Shown here one piece after another: positions 54,027 through 61,208 of a DNA stretch of 64,000 nt (position 1 is its first letter; every line of letters starts with the position of its first letter). The notes beneath the pieces are model-generated. The model was not told where the DNA came from and did no database searches. It worked only from the letters and a program-made list of their open reading frames with translations. The position numbers and the translations under genes are program-made. Source of the DNA: Candidatus Chlorobium masyuteum (GTDB lineage: Bacteria; Bacteroidota; Chlorobiia; Chlorobiales; Chlorobiaceae); contig NZ_JAAORA010000003.1 in NCBI RefSeq assembly GCF_011601315.1, positions 124,001 through 188,000 on the forward strand. The letters run 5' to 3'.

Positions 54027-54275
54027 TCATCCGGAATTCTTCCTTTTTATGAGTTCTATTCTGATTTTGGTATCAGGAAATTCAACCTTGAGTGCATTGA
54101 GTAAAAGGTCCTCTTGAACAGGCCCAAATTGATCAACGTTTATGGGGAACTGAGGATCGTCACTTCCGGATAAAAGCTCATATTTTCCGTTGGCGCTTTT
54201 TTGCAAATAATCAACACGCCACACATCTCTATTCGCACGATTTTCCCAGCTGACAAAAATCATATCTTCGGCCAT
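54027..54275 (-). CDS. small acidic protein, paralogue of 44634-44864
   Basis: 82 residues with ribosome site AAGGATG. The central SGSDDPQFPINVDQFGPVQEDLLLNALKVEFPDTKIRIELI aligns with the other copy. No domain is recognised. It is transcribed before the P-II-like gene from a sigma-54-like promoter 47 bases upstream. The gene pair is beside the regulator at 54529, so a role in its signalling chain is possible. Confidence 0.7.
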   Translation of the reverse strand: MAEDMIFVSWENRANRDVWRVDYLQKSANGKYELLSGSDDPQFPINVDQFGPVQEDLLLNALKVEFPDTKIRIELIKRKNSG

Positions 54276-54321
54276 GTTGCATCCTTGTTTCGACTCTTTT
54301 CTCTGAAGTCACATTTTTTGC

Positions 54322-54337
54322 ATCAACTCTTATGCCA
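54322..54337 (-). promoter_or_regulatory. sigma-54 (-24/-12) promoter of the small acidic/P-II genes
   Basis: On the minus strand: TGGCAT, five bases (AAGAG), then TTGAT. The spacing and GG are conserved; GC at -12 is GA. The ATG at 54275 lies 46 bases downstream. The shared 19-base element sits 87 bases upstream. Confidence 0.6.
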
Positions 54338-54423
54338 ATTATTTTTTTGTTGAATTGCAAGCACTCAGCAACGATAAATGCTCCCTTGCAACTGCATATT
54401 TCAATTATTTGCTATTTCAAAAG

Positions 54424-54442
54424 GTGCATTATTCAACGCTGA
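54424..54442 (-). promoter_or_regulatory. shared 19-base upstream element, copy 2
   Basis: GTGCATTATTCAACGCTGA (plus strand) matches copy 1 at 53212 in 17 of 19 bases. A 12-base partial copy (TGCATATTTCAA) lies at 54393-54404. It sits 87 bases upstream of the sigma-54-like promoter at 54322-54337. Confidence 0.6.
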
Positions 54443-54528
54443 CACGTAGGGAGGCGGGCTCCTGTAAGAAGGAGAAAGGGTTTTTCAAGAGATGATAATC
54501 CATCGGGAAGGCCGATGAGAGAGGGGGC

Positions 54529-55896
54529 TTATATTCCGAACTGCTTGCGTTTTCGCCAAAGAGTTGCCTTGTCAATCTCCAATACCTCTGCGGCTTCATG
54601 AACCGAGGAAGTTGAAGCAAGCACCCTTCGAATATGCAGCTCCTCGATTGCTTCCAGTTTTATTCGGTCACCAATTCTGATTTGCGGCTGCACAGCTGAA
54701 GCCATGGAGTCAGGAAGAAGTTCCTCTCCGATCATTGTCGTTGTACAGAGAATCACCGCCCGTTCAACCACATTTCGAAGCTCGCGAATGTTGCCGGGCC
54801 AGCCATAATCTCTGAAAATCTTCAGCACCTCAGGGCTGAACCCCTGAATGGCTTTGTGATTCTGGGCATTGAAAAAAGCAAGCATATTGCCTGCCACGGC
54901 TTCGATATCTCCGGATCGCTCGGCAAGTGATGGAAGCGTTATCTGAATAACATTAAGGCGATAGTAGAGATCCTCCCTGAAACTGCCCGCAGCTACCGCC
55001 GACTTCAGATTGGCATTGGTAGCGGCGATGATCCGCACATTTGCTTTCCTGGTGCGCTGATCGCCGACATGTTCATATTCCCGCTCCTGGATGAAACGAA
55101 GCAGTTTCGACTGGATAGAAAGCGGCAGATCACCTATCTCGTCAAGAAACAAAGTCCCGCCCTCGCAACCGGCAACACGTCCCGGATTGTCCCTGAGTGC
55201 GCCGGTAAACGCTCCTTTGACATGACCGAACAACTCGCTTTCCAGAAGTTCCTGACTGAGGGATGGGCAGGAAATAACACCGAATGGTTTATCGGTTCGA
55301 TGGCTCCAGCGGTGGATGAGCCGCGCAAGCATGGTTTTTCCCGAGCCACTCGGTCCGAGAAGCAGGAGAACGGCATCGGAAGCGGAAACCTGCCGGGCAA
55401 GTTCTATCATCCTCTGCATTGGAGGATGAGTGGAGCTCAGTGATACATCCGGATCGTTACGGTCCAGATCGTCCTGGAGGAGATTAATGCGGAGCTCCAG
55501 TGTTCGAAGAGCCTCCACTCTTTCAAGAACAAGCTTGAGCTGGTCCGGCATAAATGGTTTGGGGAGATAGTCAACCGCTCCTCGTTTCATCGCTTCAACT
55601 GCAGTATCAACAGATGCAAATGCCGTTATGACCACGATCTTCATCCTGGGCAACTTGGCAAGAAGCGAAGAAACAAGATCAAGTCCACTCTCCAGACCTA
55701 ACCTGATATCCACAAATGCAAGATCGAAAATCTGGAGCCCCGCTTCAAGCAGTGCATCCTTTGGATTTGAGACTGTCGTGACCTTGTGATGCAGCAGATC
55801 GAAAAACATCTTCATTGTTTTTCTGATGTTCATCTCATCATCCACGATCAGCACGTTCATCGGTGAAAATGTTGCCATTTTTTCAACTTGGTCCAT
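54529..55896 (-). CDS. NtrC-family sigma-54 response regulator
   Basis: 455 residues from the ATG at 55896, preceded by AGGAAAA; the frame extends upstream to 55932 without a better site. It has a receiver domain (VDIRLGLESGLD), AAA+ with GPSGSGKT, an intact GAFTGA loop in HVKGAFTGALRDNPG, Walker B GTLFLDEIGDLPLS and a Fis-type helix-turn-helix (VHEAAEVLEIDKATLWRKRKQFGI). It is closely related to the regulator at 43087. It lies upstream of the small/P-II genes and the kinase-kdp operon, all minus strand, and is the likely activator of both sigma-54-like promoters there. Confidence 0.94.
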   Translation of the reverse strand: MDQVEKMATFSPMNVLIVDDEMNIRKTMKMFFDLLHHKVTTVSNPKDALLEAGLQIFDLAFVDIRLGLESGLDLVSSLLAKLPRMKIVVITAFASVDTAVEAMKRGAVDYLPKPFMPDQLKLVLERVEALRTLELRINLLQDDLDRNDPDVSLSSTHPPMQRMIELARQVSASDAVLLLLGPSGSGKTMLARLIHRWSHRTDKPFGVISCPSLSQELLESELFGHVKGAFTGALRDNPGRVAGCEGGTLFLDEIGDLPLSIQSKLLRFIQEREYEHVGDQRTRKANVRIIAATNANLKSAVAAGSFREDLYYRLNVIQITLPSLAERSGDIEAVAGNMLAFFNAQNHKAIQGFSPEVLKIFRDYGWPGNIRELRNVVERAVILCTTTMIGEELLPDSMASAVQPQIRIGDRIKLEAIEELHIRRVLASTSSVHEAAEVLEIDKATLWRKRKQFGI

Positions 55897-56227
55897 GATG
55901 CTTTTCCTGACAATCTTTGAACAAGGCAACATAAATTATAAAAACTTCCTGATTAAAAAACCAGTTGTGGATCGTTATGGGAAATCTATTGGTATTGGTG
56001 TGAGTCATGAAACCATCAAGAGGTGCAACAGGTTAATAGAGCTATCCGGGAAGAAATTGTAAAAAGGGCGCCTCTATTTATTGTCGTGAGAAGCCAGAGT
56101 ACAAGGCGGATGGAGCACAGAAACCGGAGTGTACACGTAGTACATGAGGATTTCGAGCACCACCCAACGCAGTAATCGGGTTTCGGAATAAATAAATAGA
56201 GGTGCCCATAAATTTATGGAGTGAACG
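55897..56227. other. intergenic region between the regulator and alcohol dehydrogenase
   Basis: 331 bases with no gene. Bases 56066-56207 are a palindromic repeat element; the first part is AT-rich and should hold the regulator promoter, not identified. Confidence 0.5.
56066..56207. repeat. palindromic 142-base repeat element (MITE-like)
   Basis: GGGCGCCTCTATTTATT at 56066-56082 and AATAAATAGAGGTGCCC at 56191-56207 pair at 16 of 17 bases. The 108-base interior has GTGTACACGTAGTACATGAGGATTTCGAGCACC-like sequence with shorter dyads, as I recall for dispersed bacterial REP/MITE elements. No transposase is present. It ends 20 bases before the dehydrogenase ATG. Confidence 0.7.
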
Positions 56228-57283
56228 ATGACAATGAATGTACTTGGTTATGCGGCTCATTCCGCCCTTGATGCATTGGCCCCGTATCGTTTTGAACGTC
56301 GTGAACCCCGGCCGGACGATGTGGTTATCGAGATCCTCTACTGCGGTGTCTGCCACTCCGATCTGCATCAGGCACGTAATGACTGGGGAGGGAGCAGTTA
56401 CCCGATTGTGCCGGGCCATGAAATTATCGGTCGTGTTCTGAGCGTCGGCCCGGAGGTGACCCGCTTCAGGGAGGGCGATCATGCCGGTGTCGGCTGCATG
56501 GTTGACTCGTGCAGGCATTGCGCCCCGTGTGAAGCCGGTCTGGAGCAGTATTGCCATGAGGGTGCGACCTTCACCTATAATGCTGTTGATCGCCATGATC
56601 ACACTCCTACTTTCGGCGGTTACAGTGAAAAAATTGTCGTCCCGGAAAGTTTTGTCCTGAAAGTGCCCGAAGGTGTTGATCTGAAAAGCGCCGCTCCCCT
56701 TCTCTGTGCAGGGATCACCACCTGGTCACCCCTTCGTCACTGGAAGATTGGCAAGGGCAGTAAGGTTGCGGTTATCGGTCTGGGAGGTCTCGGTCATATG
56801 GCCCTGAAGCTGGCAAAAGCGCTCGGAGCCGAAGTCACGCTCTTTACCCGTTCTGAAAACAAGAGAGATGATGGACGCCGCCTTGGAGCCGATACCATAG
56901 TGCTCTCCACCGACCAACGACAGATGGCTTCGGTCAAAGGGTGCTTCGAGCTGATTATCGATACCGTCCCCTCTGTTCATGATCTCAATCCCTATATACC
57001 CGCACTCTCTTTGGACGGTACACTGGTGCTGGTCGGCTACCTTGGCGATCTGAATCCGATGCTGAACACGGTGCCCTTGATCATGGGTCGCAAATCGGTA
57101 GCCGGTTCGGTTATTGGAGGAATTGCTGAAACCCAGGAGCTGCTTGATTTCTGCGGCGAGCACGGTATCACTTCGGATATCGAGGTTATCAGGATTCAGG
57201 ATATCAATGAAGCGTATGAGCGCATGCTGAAGAGTGACGTGAAATACCGATTTGTGATCGACATGGCCTCTCTCAAGGCGTGA
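56228..57283 (+). CDS. zinc-dependent alcohol dehydrogenase (CAD/YahK type)
   Basis: 351 residues, typical of medium-chain zinc dehydrogenases. The catalytic zinc site is CGVCHSDLH with GHE; the structural zinc ligands are CRHCAPCEAGLEQYC. The NAD(P) site is GLGGLGHMALKLAKALG. The order and spacing match the cinnamyl-alcohol/YahK aldehyde-reductase group, which prefers NADPH. It should interconvert aldehydes and alcohols. Ribosome site GGAG lies 6 bases upstream. The gene stands alone and is convergent with the next operon (13-base gap). Confidence 0.93.
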   Translation: MTMNVLGYAAHSALDALAPYRFERREPRPDDVVIEILYCGVCHSDLHQARNDWGGSSYPIVPGHEIIGRVLSVGPEVTRFREGDHAGVGCMVDSCRHCAPCEAGLEQYCHEGATFTYNAVDRHDHTPTFGGYSEKIVVPESFVLKVPEGVDLKSAAPLLCAGITTWSPLRHWKIGKGSKVAVIGLGGLGHMALKLAKALGAEVTLFTRSENKRDDGRRLGADTIVLSTDQRQMASVKGCFELIIDTVPSVHDLNPYIPALSLDGTLVLVGYLGDLNPMLNTVPLIMGRKSVAGSVIGGIAETQELLDFCGEHGITSDIEVIRIQDINEAYERMLKSDVKYRFVIDMASLKA

Positions 57284-57296
57284 TTGCTCCTTAAAA

Positions 57297-58130
57297 CTAT
57301 CTGGAAATCATCGTCTCCACTGTTTTTCGCAGTTCGTTCATCTCAATGGTATTGCGTTCCGCGATAGATTTGAGGGGGGAATCAATTTCTGCATCAATAC
57401 CTTTTTGACGAAGTGCAAGCTGGAGTGAGGTCGCCGAAACACCAGCCTCATCGGCTATCTCCTGCAATGTTTTTTTGCCGAAACCTCCGCCCTGTAATCT
57501 ATGGCTTCCGGTTTCAGCAGGAGCAACAGCGGCATAAACCTCTTCAGCACTCTTTCCATTCATGGTGGCAATATCAGCAAGCGTCTGATTTTTTGAAGCG
57601 ACTTTCAGCCCTGCCTTTTCCAGCTTTTTAACCAATGAGTCGGGATCGCCGCCAAGCCCCGGTTGCTCTGCAAGTTGAATAAGGGTCATGAGTTCAGCGT
57701 GCGGCACCGGAGCCTGCTTTTCCCTCCGCTCCCAGGAGTTTGCTCTTGAGTCGCCAAATTTAATGATTGCAGAAAAAGGGGGCATATCAACATGTGTTCC
57801 TATTGCGAAAATCACAGCAATAACCGTTATGGCAACCAACTCTGCTGGGCGTTTAAAACCTTCACTGCTTTTAAGTTTCAGGTAACAGAGAAACGCTTTC
57901 CAGTTAATAAAAAAGAGGTGAAAGAGAGAGAGCAAGAGAAAGGCAAACCCGAAAATAGTGTGCTGATTCTGCCATCCCCTTTTGGTCAATCCGATCATAC
58001 GCCAGTCCGTCCAGTTGGCAACCCTGCCAGGAGGTGAGATGTAGAGGATAACCCCTGAAACCAGCATCATGAGCAGGGTAATAAAAAGACCAAGGCTTAT
58101 AAACGCCCGCCAGCAGAATTTTTTTTTCAT
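57297..58130 (-). CDS. DUF4405-like membrane protein with helix-rich C-terminal domain
   Basis: 277 residues from the ATG at 58130, which overlaps the stop of the upstream cytochrome gene (ATGA). That is preferred over a start 42 bases upstream. Three or more membrane helices occupy 1-130, with NQHTIFGFAFLLLSLFHLFFINWKAF carrying two histidines 14 apart, a b-heme-like spacing. The C-terminal half has two copies of a helix motif (LADIATMNGKSAEEVYAAV; LQEIADEAGVSATSLQLALRQKG) resembling an Ala/Gly helical repeat. It is probably the membrane anchor of the two upstream c-type cytochromes. Its paralogue is at 32563. Confidence 0.75.
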   Translation of the reverse strand: MKKKFCWRAFISLGLFITLLMMLVSGVILYISPPGRVANWTDWRMIGLTKRGWQNQHTIFGFAFLLLSLFHLFFINWKAFLCYLKLKSSEGFKRPAELVAITVIAVIFAIGTHVDMPPFSAIIKFGDSRANSWERREKQAPVPHAELMTLIQLAEQPGLGGDPDSLVKKLEKAGLKVASKNQTLADIATMNGKSAEEVYAAVAPAETGSHRLQGGGFGKKTLQEIADEAGVSATSLQLALRQKGIDAEIDSPLKSIAERNTIEMNELRKTVETMISR

Positions 58131-58405
58131 GGCCTGTGTAGTACCGGTTTCCATTGCGAGGTTGCGTGACACGATGAGCAGTTTGCCTTCGACTGGCGAT
58201 GGAGAGTATCGACCGGCTGGTCACGCCTGTGGCATCGTATACACTGGGCGGAAGAACTCAGTTTGCTATGATCAAAGCTTGCGTGCTGTTCACTGGTTGT
58301 CGCAGCGTTTGCTGCATGCGTGAACAGCACGGCAAGAGTGATAAACAAGAGTCTGTTCACAGGATCAAATGGGTTTTTGACTCTTTTGTGATTAGGACTC
58401 ACCAT
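58127..58405 (-). CDS. small diheme c-type cytochrome
   Basis: 92 residues from the ATG at 58405, which overlaps the previous stop by 7 bases (ATGGTGA). The signal peptide is NRLLFITLAVLFTHAANAA. Two heme motifs follow: CIRCH and CSSCH, 20 residues apart. The domain is minimal. It lies between a monoheme cytochrome and a membrane protein in one operon, suggesting a membrane-linked electron-transfer chain. Confidence 0.85.
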   Translation of the reverse strand: MVSPNHKRVKNPFDPVNRLLFITLAVLFTHAANAATTSEQHASFDHSKLSSSAQCIRCHRRDQPVDTLHRQSKANCSSCHATSQWKPVLHRP

Positions 58406-58812
58406 TTTCGTCCCATTCCCTGACCCATTCCCCTGCCCATACCCATGTTCGGGTTGTATTGATCCCATACCCACTCCGCTACGGCGCTCAACTCGGCATC
58501 CGGCAGGCGGAGAGGTGGCATCAGTCCAAATCGAGTAATTGCCTGGGGATCAACCGCTTTCGCCTTGCTGGGAGCTTTCAGATAAGCAACTATATGATTG
58601 ACACCCTCTTTTTTTGTGTGGAACTGTAGATGGTATCGGTTGGAGAGCGGTATAATCGGCGGCGCGGATTTCGGTGGAGGAGCAACGGAATGGCAGACAC
58701 TGCAATTCCGGTTAAAAATTGCCTCACCGCTCAATGTTGCTGCCGTCATGCTGGCTGGTGAAAGCCCCGATAAAAAACCGGACAGAACACAGATTGACAT
58801 AATTTTTTTCAT
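58399..58812 (-). CDS. monoheme c-type cytochrome
   Basis: 137 residues. A signal peptide (KKIMSICVLSGFLSGLSPASMTAA) is followed by a class I heme motif CSVCH in IFNRNCSVCHSVAPPPKSAPP. The likely axial Met is in FGLMPPLRLPDAELSAVAEWV, as in small cytochrome c domains. The C-terminal tail is MGMGRGMGQGMGRKW, a Met/Gly run. It should carry electrons in the periplasm for the following two genes. Confidence 0.9.
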   Translation of the reverse strand: MKKIMSICVLSGFLSGLSPASMTAATLSGEAIFNRNCSVCHSVAPPPKSAPPIIPLSNRYHLQFHTKKEGVNHIVAYLKAPSKAKAVDPQAITRFGLMPPLRLPDAELSAVAEWVWDQYNPNMGMGRGMGQGMGRKW

Positions 58813-58970
58813 GATATATCTCCTTGAAATAGTGATCAGACTTTCAATTCATTGCAATCAAACACACATATCCCCCATAACCCGAAGCTCTTATAGAAAC
58901 AGCATTGCAGCGCATATAATTCAACTACACCTGCCATCGGCACTGTCCTTGATCAAGAAGATCCGCTCCA

Positions 58971-60146
58971 TCAAAAGAGCAGCTCAACTCCGGCAGTGGT
59001 CGAAGTTGCATTGTACTGGTTAAAAACATCATTTGACGAGTTCCATATCTTCTGGTACTCTCCGTACAACCGCAATTGCCGATCCTTGCCGGAAAACGAT
59101 AGTGATTTTTCCAGTCGAACCCATATTCGTTTATAATCATCTCCTCTTTCAGGACTCCCCGCCACTGCGTTACCGCTGCTATCCTGTGCTGTTTCAGTGT
59201 AGTTCTTAACCGCCTGGTCATATCCCGTTCTTACCGTCACGGCATAAGGAAGTGTCCGTGACAGCATCCCTCCAAACTCCCGGCTTTCATAGCTGTACCG
59301 GTCATCAAAAAGGTCATCCGTCGAAAAATTGTCGGCAGACAATCCATTGACAGGGAGATTGCTTCCCCCGAAATTGACGCGATATTTTGCATAGAGCCTG
59401 ACACCTGTCCGGTCATCAATAACGGGTGAAGAGAGCGTAAGGGAATTGACCCATTGTCCGGCATTTGCAGACTCTTTACTGCTGCCCGTTGTCACGATCC
59501 TCCGCCCCCGATAACCCTGGCGGACAACTGTCGTTCCCGCACTGAGGGGTGAGAGGTAGTGCCTGTATCCGAGTTCGGATAAGAACGCAATGTTTCTTCC
59601 GCCCTCCATCGCTATCTGCAACCCTCCATACAACTGGTGTTCCAGATTATCCATCTCTTCAAATTGATCATACCGTCTGTTGTGCAGGCTGTAACCGGTA
59701 AGCAGTGTCAAATGATCGTTCCGGGGTAATTTGGTATCCACAAATCCCGCATATTCCTGATAGTCATAGAGCTGATAATTGTCCCCGTCTATCCTTGTTT
59801 TTGCCCTTACTCCACTGCGAATCCATCCTTTATTTTCAAGATTGCGCTGCACGGCAAGGGTTATTTGAGGCAGGATATAGTTGCGATCTGCATGATCAGT
59901 GAAATTGATGGAGCTGCCCTCGAATGATGCCATGGCGCTCCATTTCTCCCAATCCCATGCATGCGCCACAGAGATCTCCGCTTCAGTAACGAGATCTTTT
60001 TCGGGAGAGCTGTTTCGAAAGACATTGCTCTCTGCGCTTCCTGAAATTGAGGCTTTGCTTTTCCAATCCGCTTCTGCTACCATTGGCCACAGCACAATAA
60101 TTGCAATACTGAACAATAACCTCATAATTTTATCTGATTGTATCAT
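58971..60146 (-). CDS. outer-membrane beta-barrel-like protein
   Basis: 391 residues. A signal peptide (MRLLFSIAIIVLWPMVAEA) is preceded by ribosome site AGAAGG at the ATG 60146. The mature protein has alternating aromatic/polar strands and ends in AGVELLF, with the C-terminal Phe typical of outer-membrane barrels. Its stop is 158 bases before the cytochrome gene. It starts 3 bases after the upstream exported protein, so it is in the operon from the sigma-54 promoter at 61034. A porin or surface barrel role is inferred. It matches no family I can name. Confidence 0.8.
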   Translation of the reverse strand: MIQSDKIMRLLFSIAIIVLWPMVAEADWKSKASISGSAESNVFRNSSPEKDLVTEAEISVAHAWDWEKWSAMASFEGSSINFTDHADRNYILPQITLAVQRNLENKGWIRSGVRAKTRIDGDNYQLYDYQEYAGFVDTKLPRNDHLTLLTGYSLHNRRYDQFEEMDNLEHQLYGGLQIAMEGGRNIAFLSELGYRHYLSPLSAGTTVVRQGYRGRRIVTTGSSKESANAGQWVNSLTLSSPVIDDRTGVRLYAKYRVNFGGSNLPVNGLSADNFSTDDLFDDRYSYESREFGGMLSRTLPYAVTVRTGYDQAVKNYTETAQDSSGNAVAGSPERGDDYKRIWVRLEKSLSFSGKDRQLRLYGEYQKIWNSSNDVFNQYNATSTTAGVELLF

Positions 60147-60149
60147 GTT

Positions 60150-60506
60150 TTACCTTCTGCCGGATCGGCCGTTAGATCCACCTGCAGCGGAGTTCCTTGC
60201 GCCTCGTTTTCCGGCAACACCTTCATCGCCGAACATTCCGGCTCCTGATTTAGCGCCATAGGTCGCTGGCGAGCCGCCAAACGTGTTCGGATATCGCTCC
60301 CTGTTCTGAATGATATCATTGATACCATCGCAATCTTCATCAATGAACTGCAGTTTGTTCTGCATGGCACGACTCTCCTTTTGAGCGGAATTTCCGACAG
60401 AACCGGTCATTGTTGCATTCGCTGAATCACTGCCAAAAGCTGCACCTGAAAAAAAGGCACTCGTTACAACAAAAAGAGTACACCGTGATGTTTTGGTGAT
60501 CAGCAT
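60150..60506 (-). CDS. small exported protein with one DxDxDG-like motif
   Basis: 118 residues with signal peptide TSRCTLFVVTSAFFSGAAFG and ribosome site GAGGAGA. FIDEDCDGINDIIQN resembles a Ca-binding loop of the thrombospondin-3/dockerin sort. The C terminus is Gly/Arg/Ser-rich. It lies between another Ca-loop protein and the barrel, so the three are probably one envelope unit. Function unknown. Confidence 0.7.
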   Translation of the reverse strand: MLITKTSRCTLFVVTSAFFSGAAFGSDSANATMTGSVGNSAQKESRAMQNKLQFIDEDCDGINDIIQNRERYPNTFGGSPATYGAKSGAGMFGDEGVAGKRGARNSAAGGSNGRSGRR

Positions 60507-60587
60507 TACACGTCTCCTCGTGAAAGATGTCAGGTCCGGATGTTGTGCACAAACTGCCGGACCTGAAATACAAAATACCGTACGACC

Positions 60588-60950
60588 TTAACGGGCAGCC
60601 TTTCCTGCTCCATGCGGCCCTGTGCCATCAAGAACGGGTGTTCCTGTCCCGCTACCTGAAACCGCACCTCTTCCGGCACCCGATCCATCCCGGGGACGCA
60701 CATAGTCTGGATCCTGGCCATCAGGAATCCCGTCATTGTTTGTATCCCTTGCCCTGTCATTGATTCCGTTATTATCAGCATCAACAAAGCCCCTGTTACT
60801 GCTTCCGGTACCGGTACCGGTACCGCTTCCGCCCATACCCATTCCACCACCCGCACCGCCCCCTTGAGGACCCCTTGCATAGAGGGGATTCGATAGTGAA
60901 AGCGTGATGATTGAACCCGCTATCATCGCCATTCCAATAATTTTTTTCAT
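60588..60950 (-). CDS. small exported Gly-rich protein with Ca-binding-like loops
   Basis: 120 residues. A signal peptide (KKIIGMAMIAGSIITLSLSNPLYA) is followed by a Gly-rich stretch and then VDADNNGINDRA and DTNNDGIPDGQDPDYV, both DxDxDG/N loops as in thrombospondin type 3 repeats. The ribosome site is AAAGGAAC. It is the first gene after the sigma-54-like promoter at 61034 and is followed by the related 118-residue gene. Confidence 0.75.
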   Translation of the reverse strand: MKKIIGMAMIAGSIITLSLSNPLYARGPQGGGAGGGMGMGGSGTGTGTGSSNRGFVDADNNGINDRARDTNNDGIPDGQDPDYVRPRDGSGAGRGAVSGSGTGTPVLDGTGPHGAGKAAR

Positions 60951-61033
60951 GGTAACTGTTCCTTTTCATTGGTGAGTGTATTCGCTTCAAACGGCAGAGT
61001 TCGTTCTATTCCGATGCTCCACCACCTGTTAGA

Positions 61034-61049
61034 GTCAATTACTGTGCCA
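61034..61049 (-). promoter_or_regulatory. sigma-54 (-24/-12) promoter of the barrel operon
   Basis: On the minus strand: TGGCAC, five bases (AGTAA), then TTGAC. The -24 box and spacing fit; -12 GC is GA. The first gene (ATG 60950) lies 83 bases downstream. Two dyad elements sit about 90-125 bases upstream, and the regulator gene ends 160 bases upstream. Confidence 0.7.
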
Positions 61050-61137
61050 GAAAAGAGATGAGGTCTGTAAACGACAATATAATAGGCTTTTAGCGGGTAA
61101 TATCCAGTAATCAGGGCCATGCGCTCCTGGCCATTGT

Positions 61138-61174
61138 TTCGACCATCTGGTCGTTGGTTCGACGATATAGTCGA
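61138..61174. promoter_or_regulatory. two tandem dyads, TTCGAC-N6-GTCG, candidate activator sites
   Basis: Copies at 61138-61153 and 61158-61173 share TTCGAC-N6-GTCG and lie 20 bases apart, two helical turns. They are 89 and 109 bases upstream of the -24 box, where NtrC-type activators bind. They lie in the gap between the regulator gene and the barrel operon. Confidence 0.65.
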
Positions 61175-61208
61175 TACGGGCTTCAGCGGAGAAGAGGGAT
61201 TTGAGCGG

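Noticed and set aside
56066-56207. insertion sequence
   Set aside because: The palindromic element is only 142 bases and carries no transposase.
56078-56602. 174-residue minus-strand frame opposite the dehydrogenase
   Set aside because: It is antisense to zinc and NAD-binding motifs of a clear dehydrogenase and runs into the palindromic repeat.
58930-58955. sigma-54-like box before the cytochrome operon
   Set aside because: TGGCAG and GTTGA are present on the minus strand, but the spacing is off by one and the -12 box is poor.
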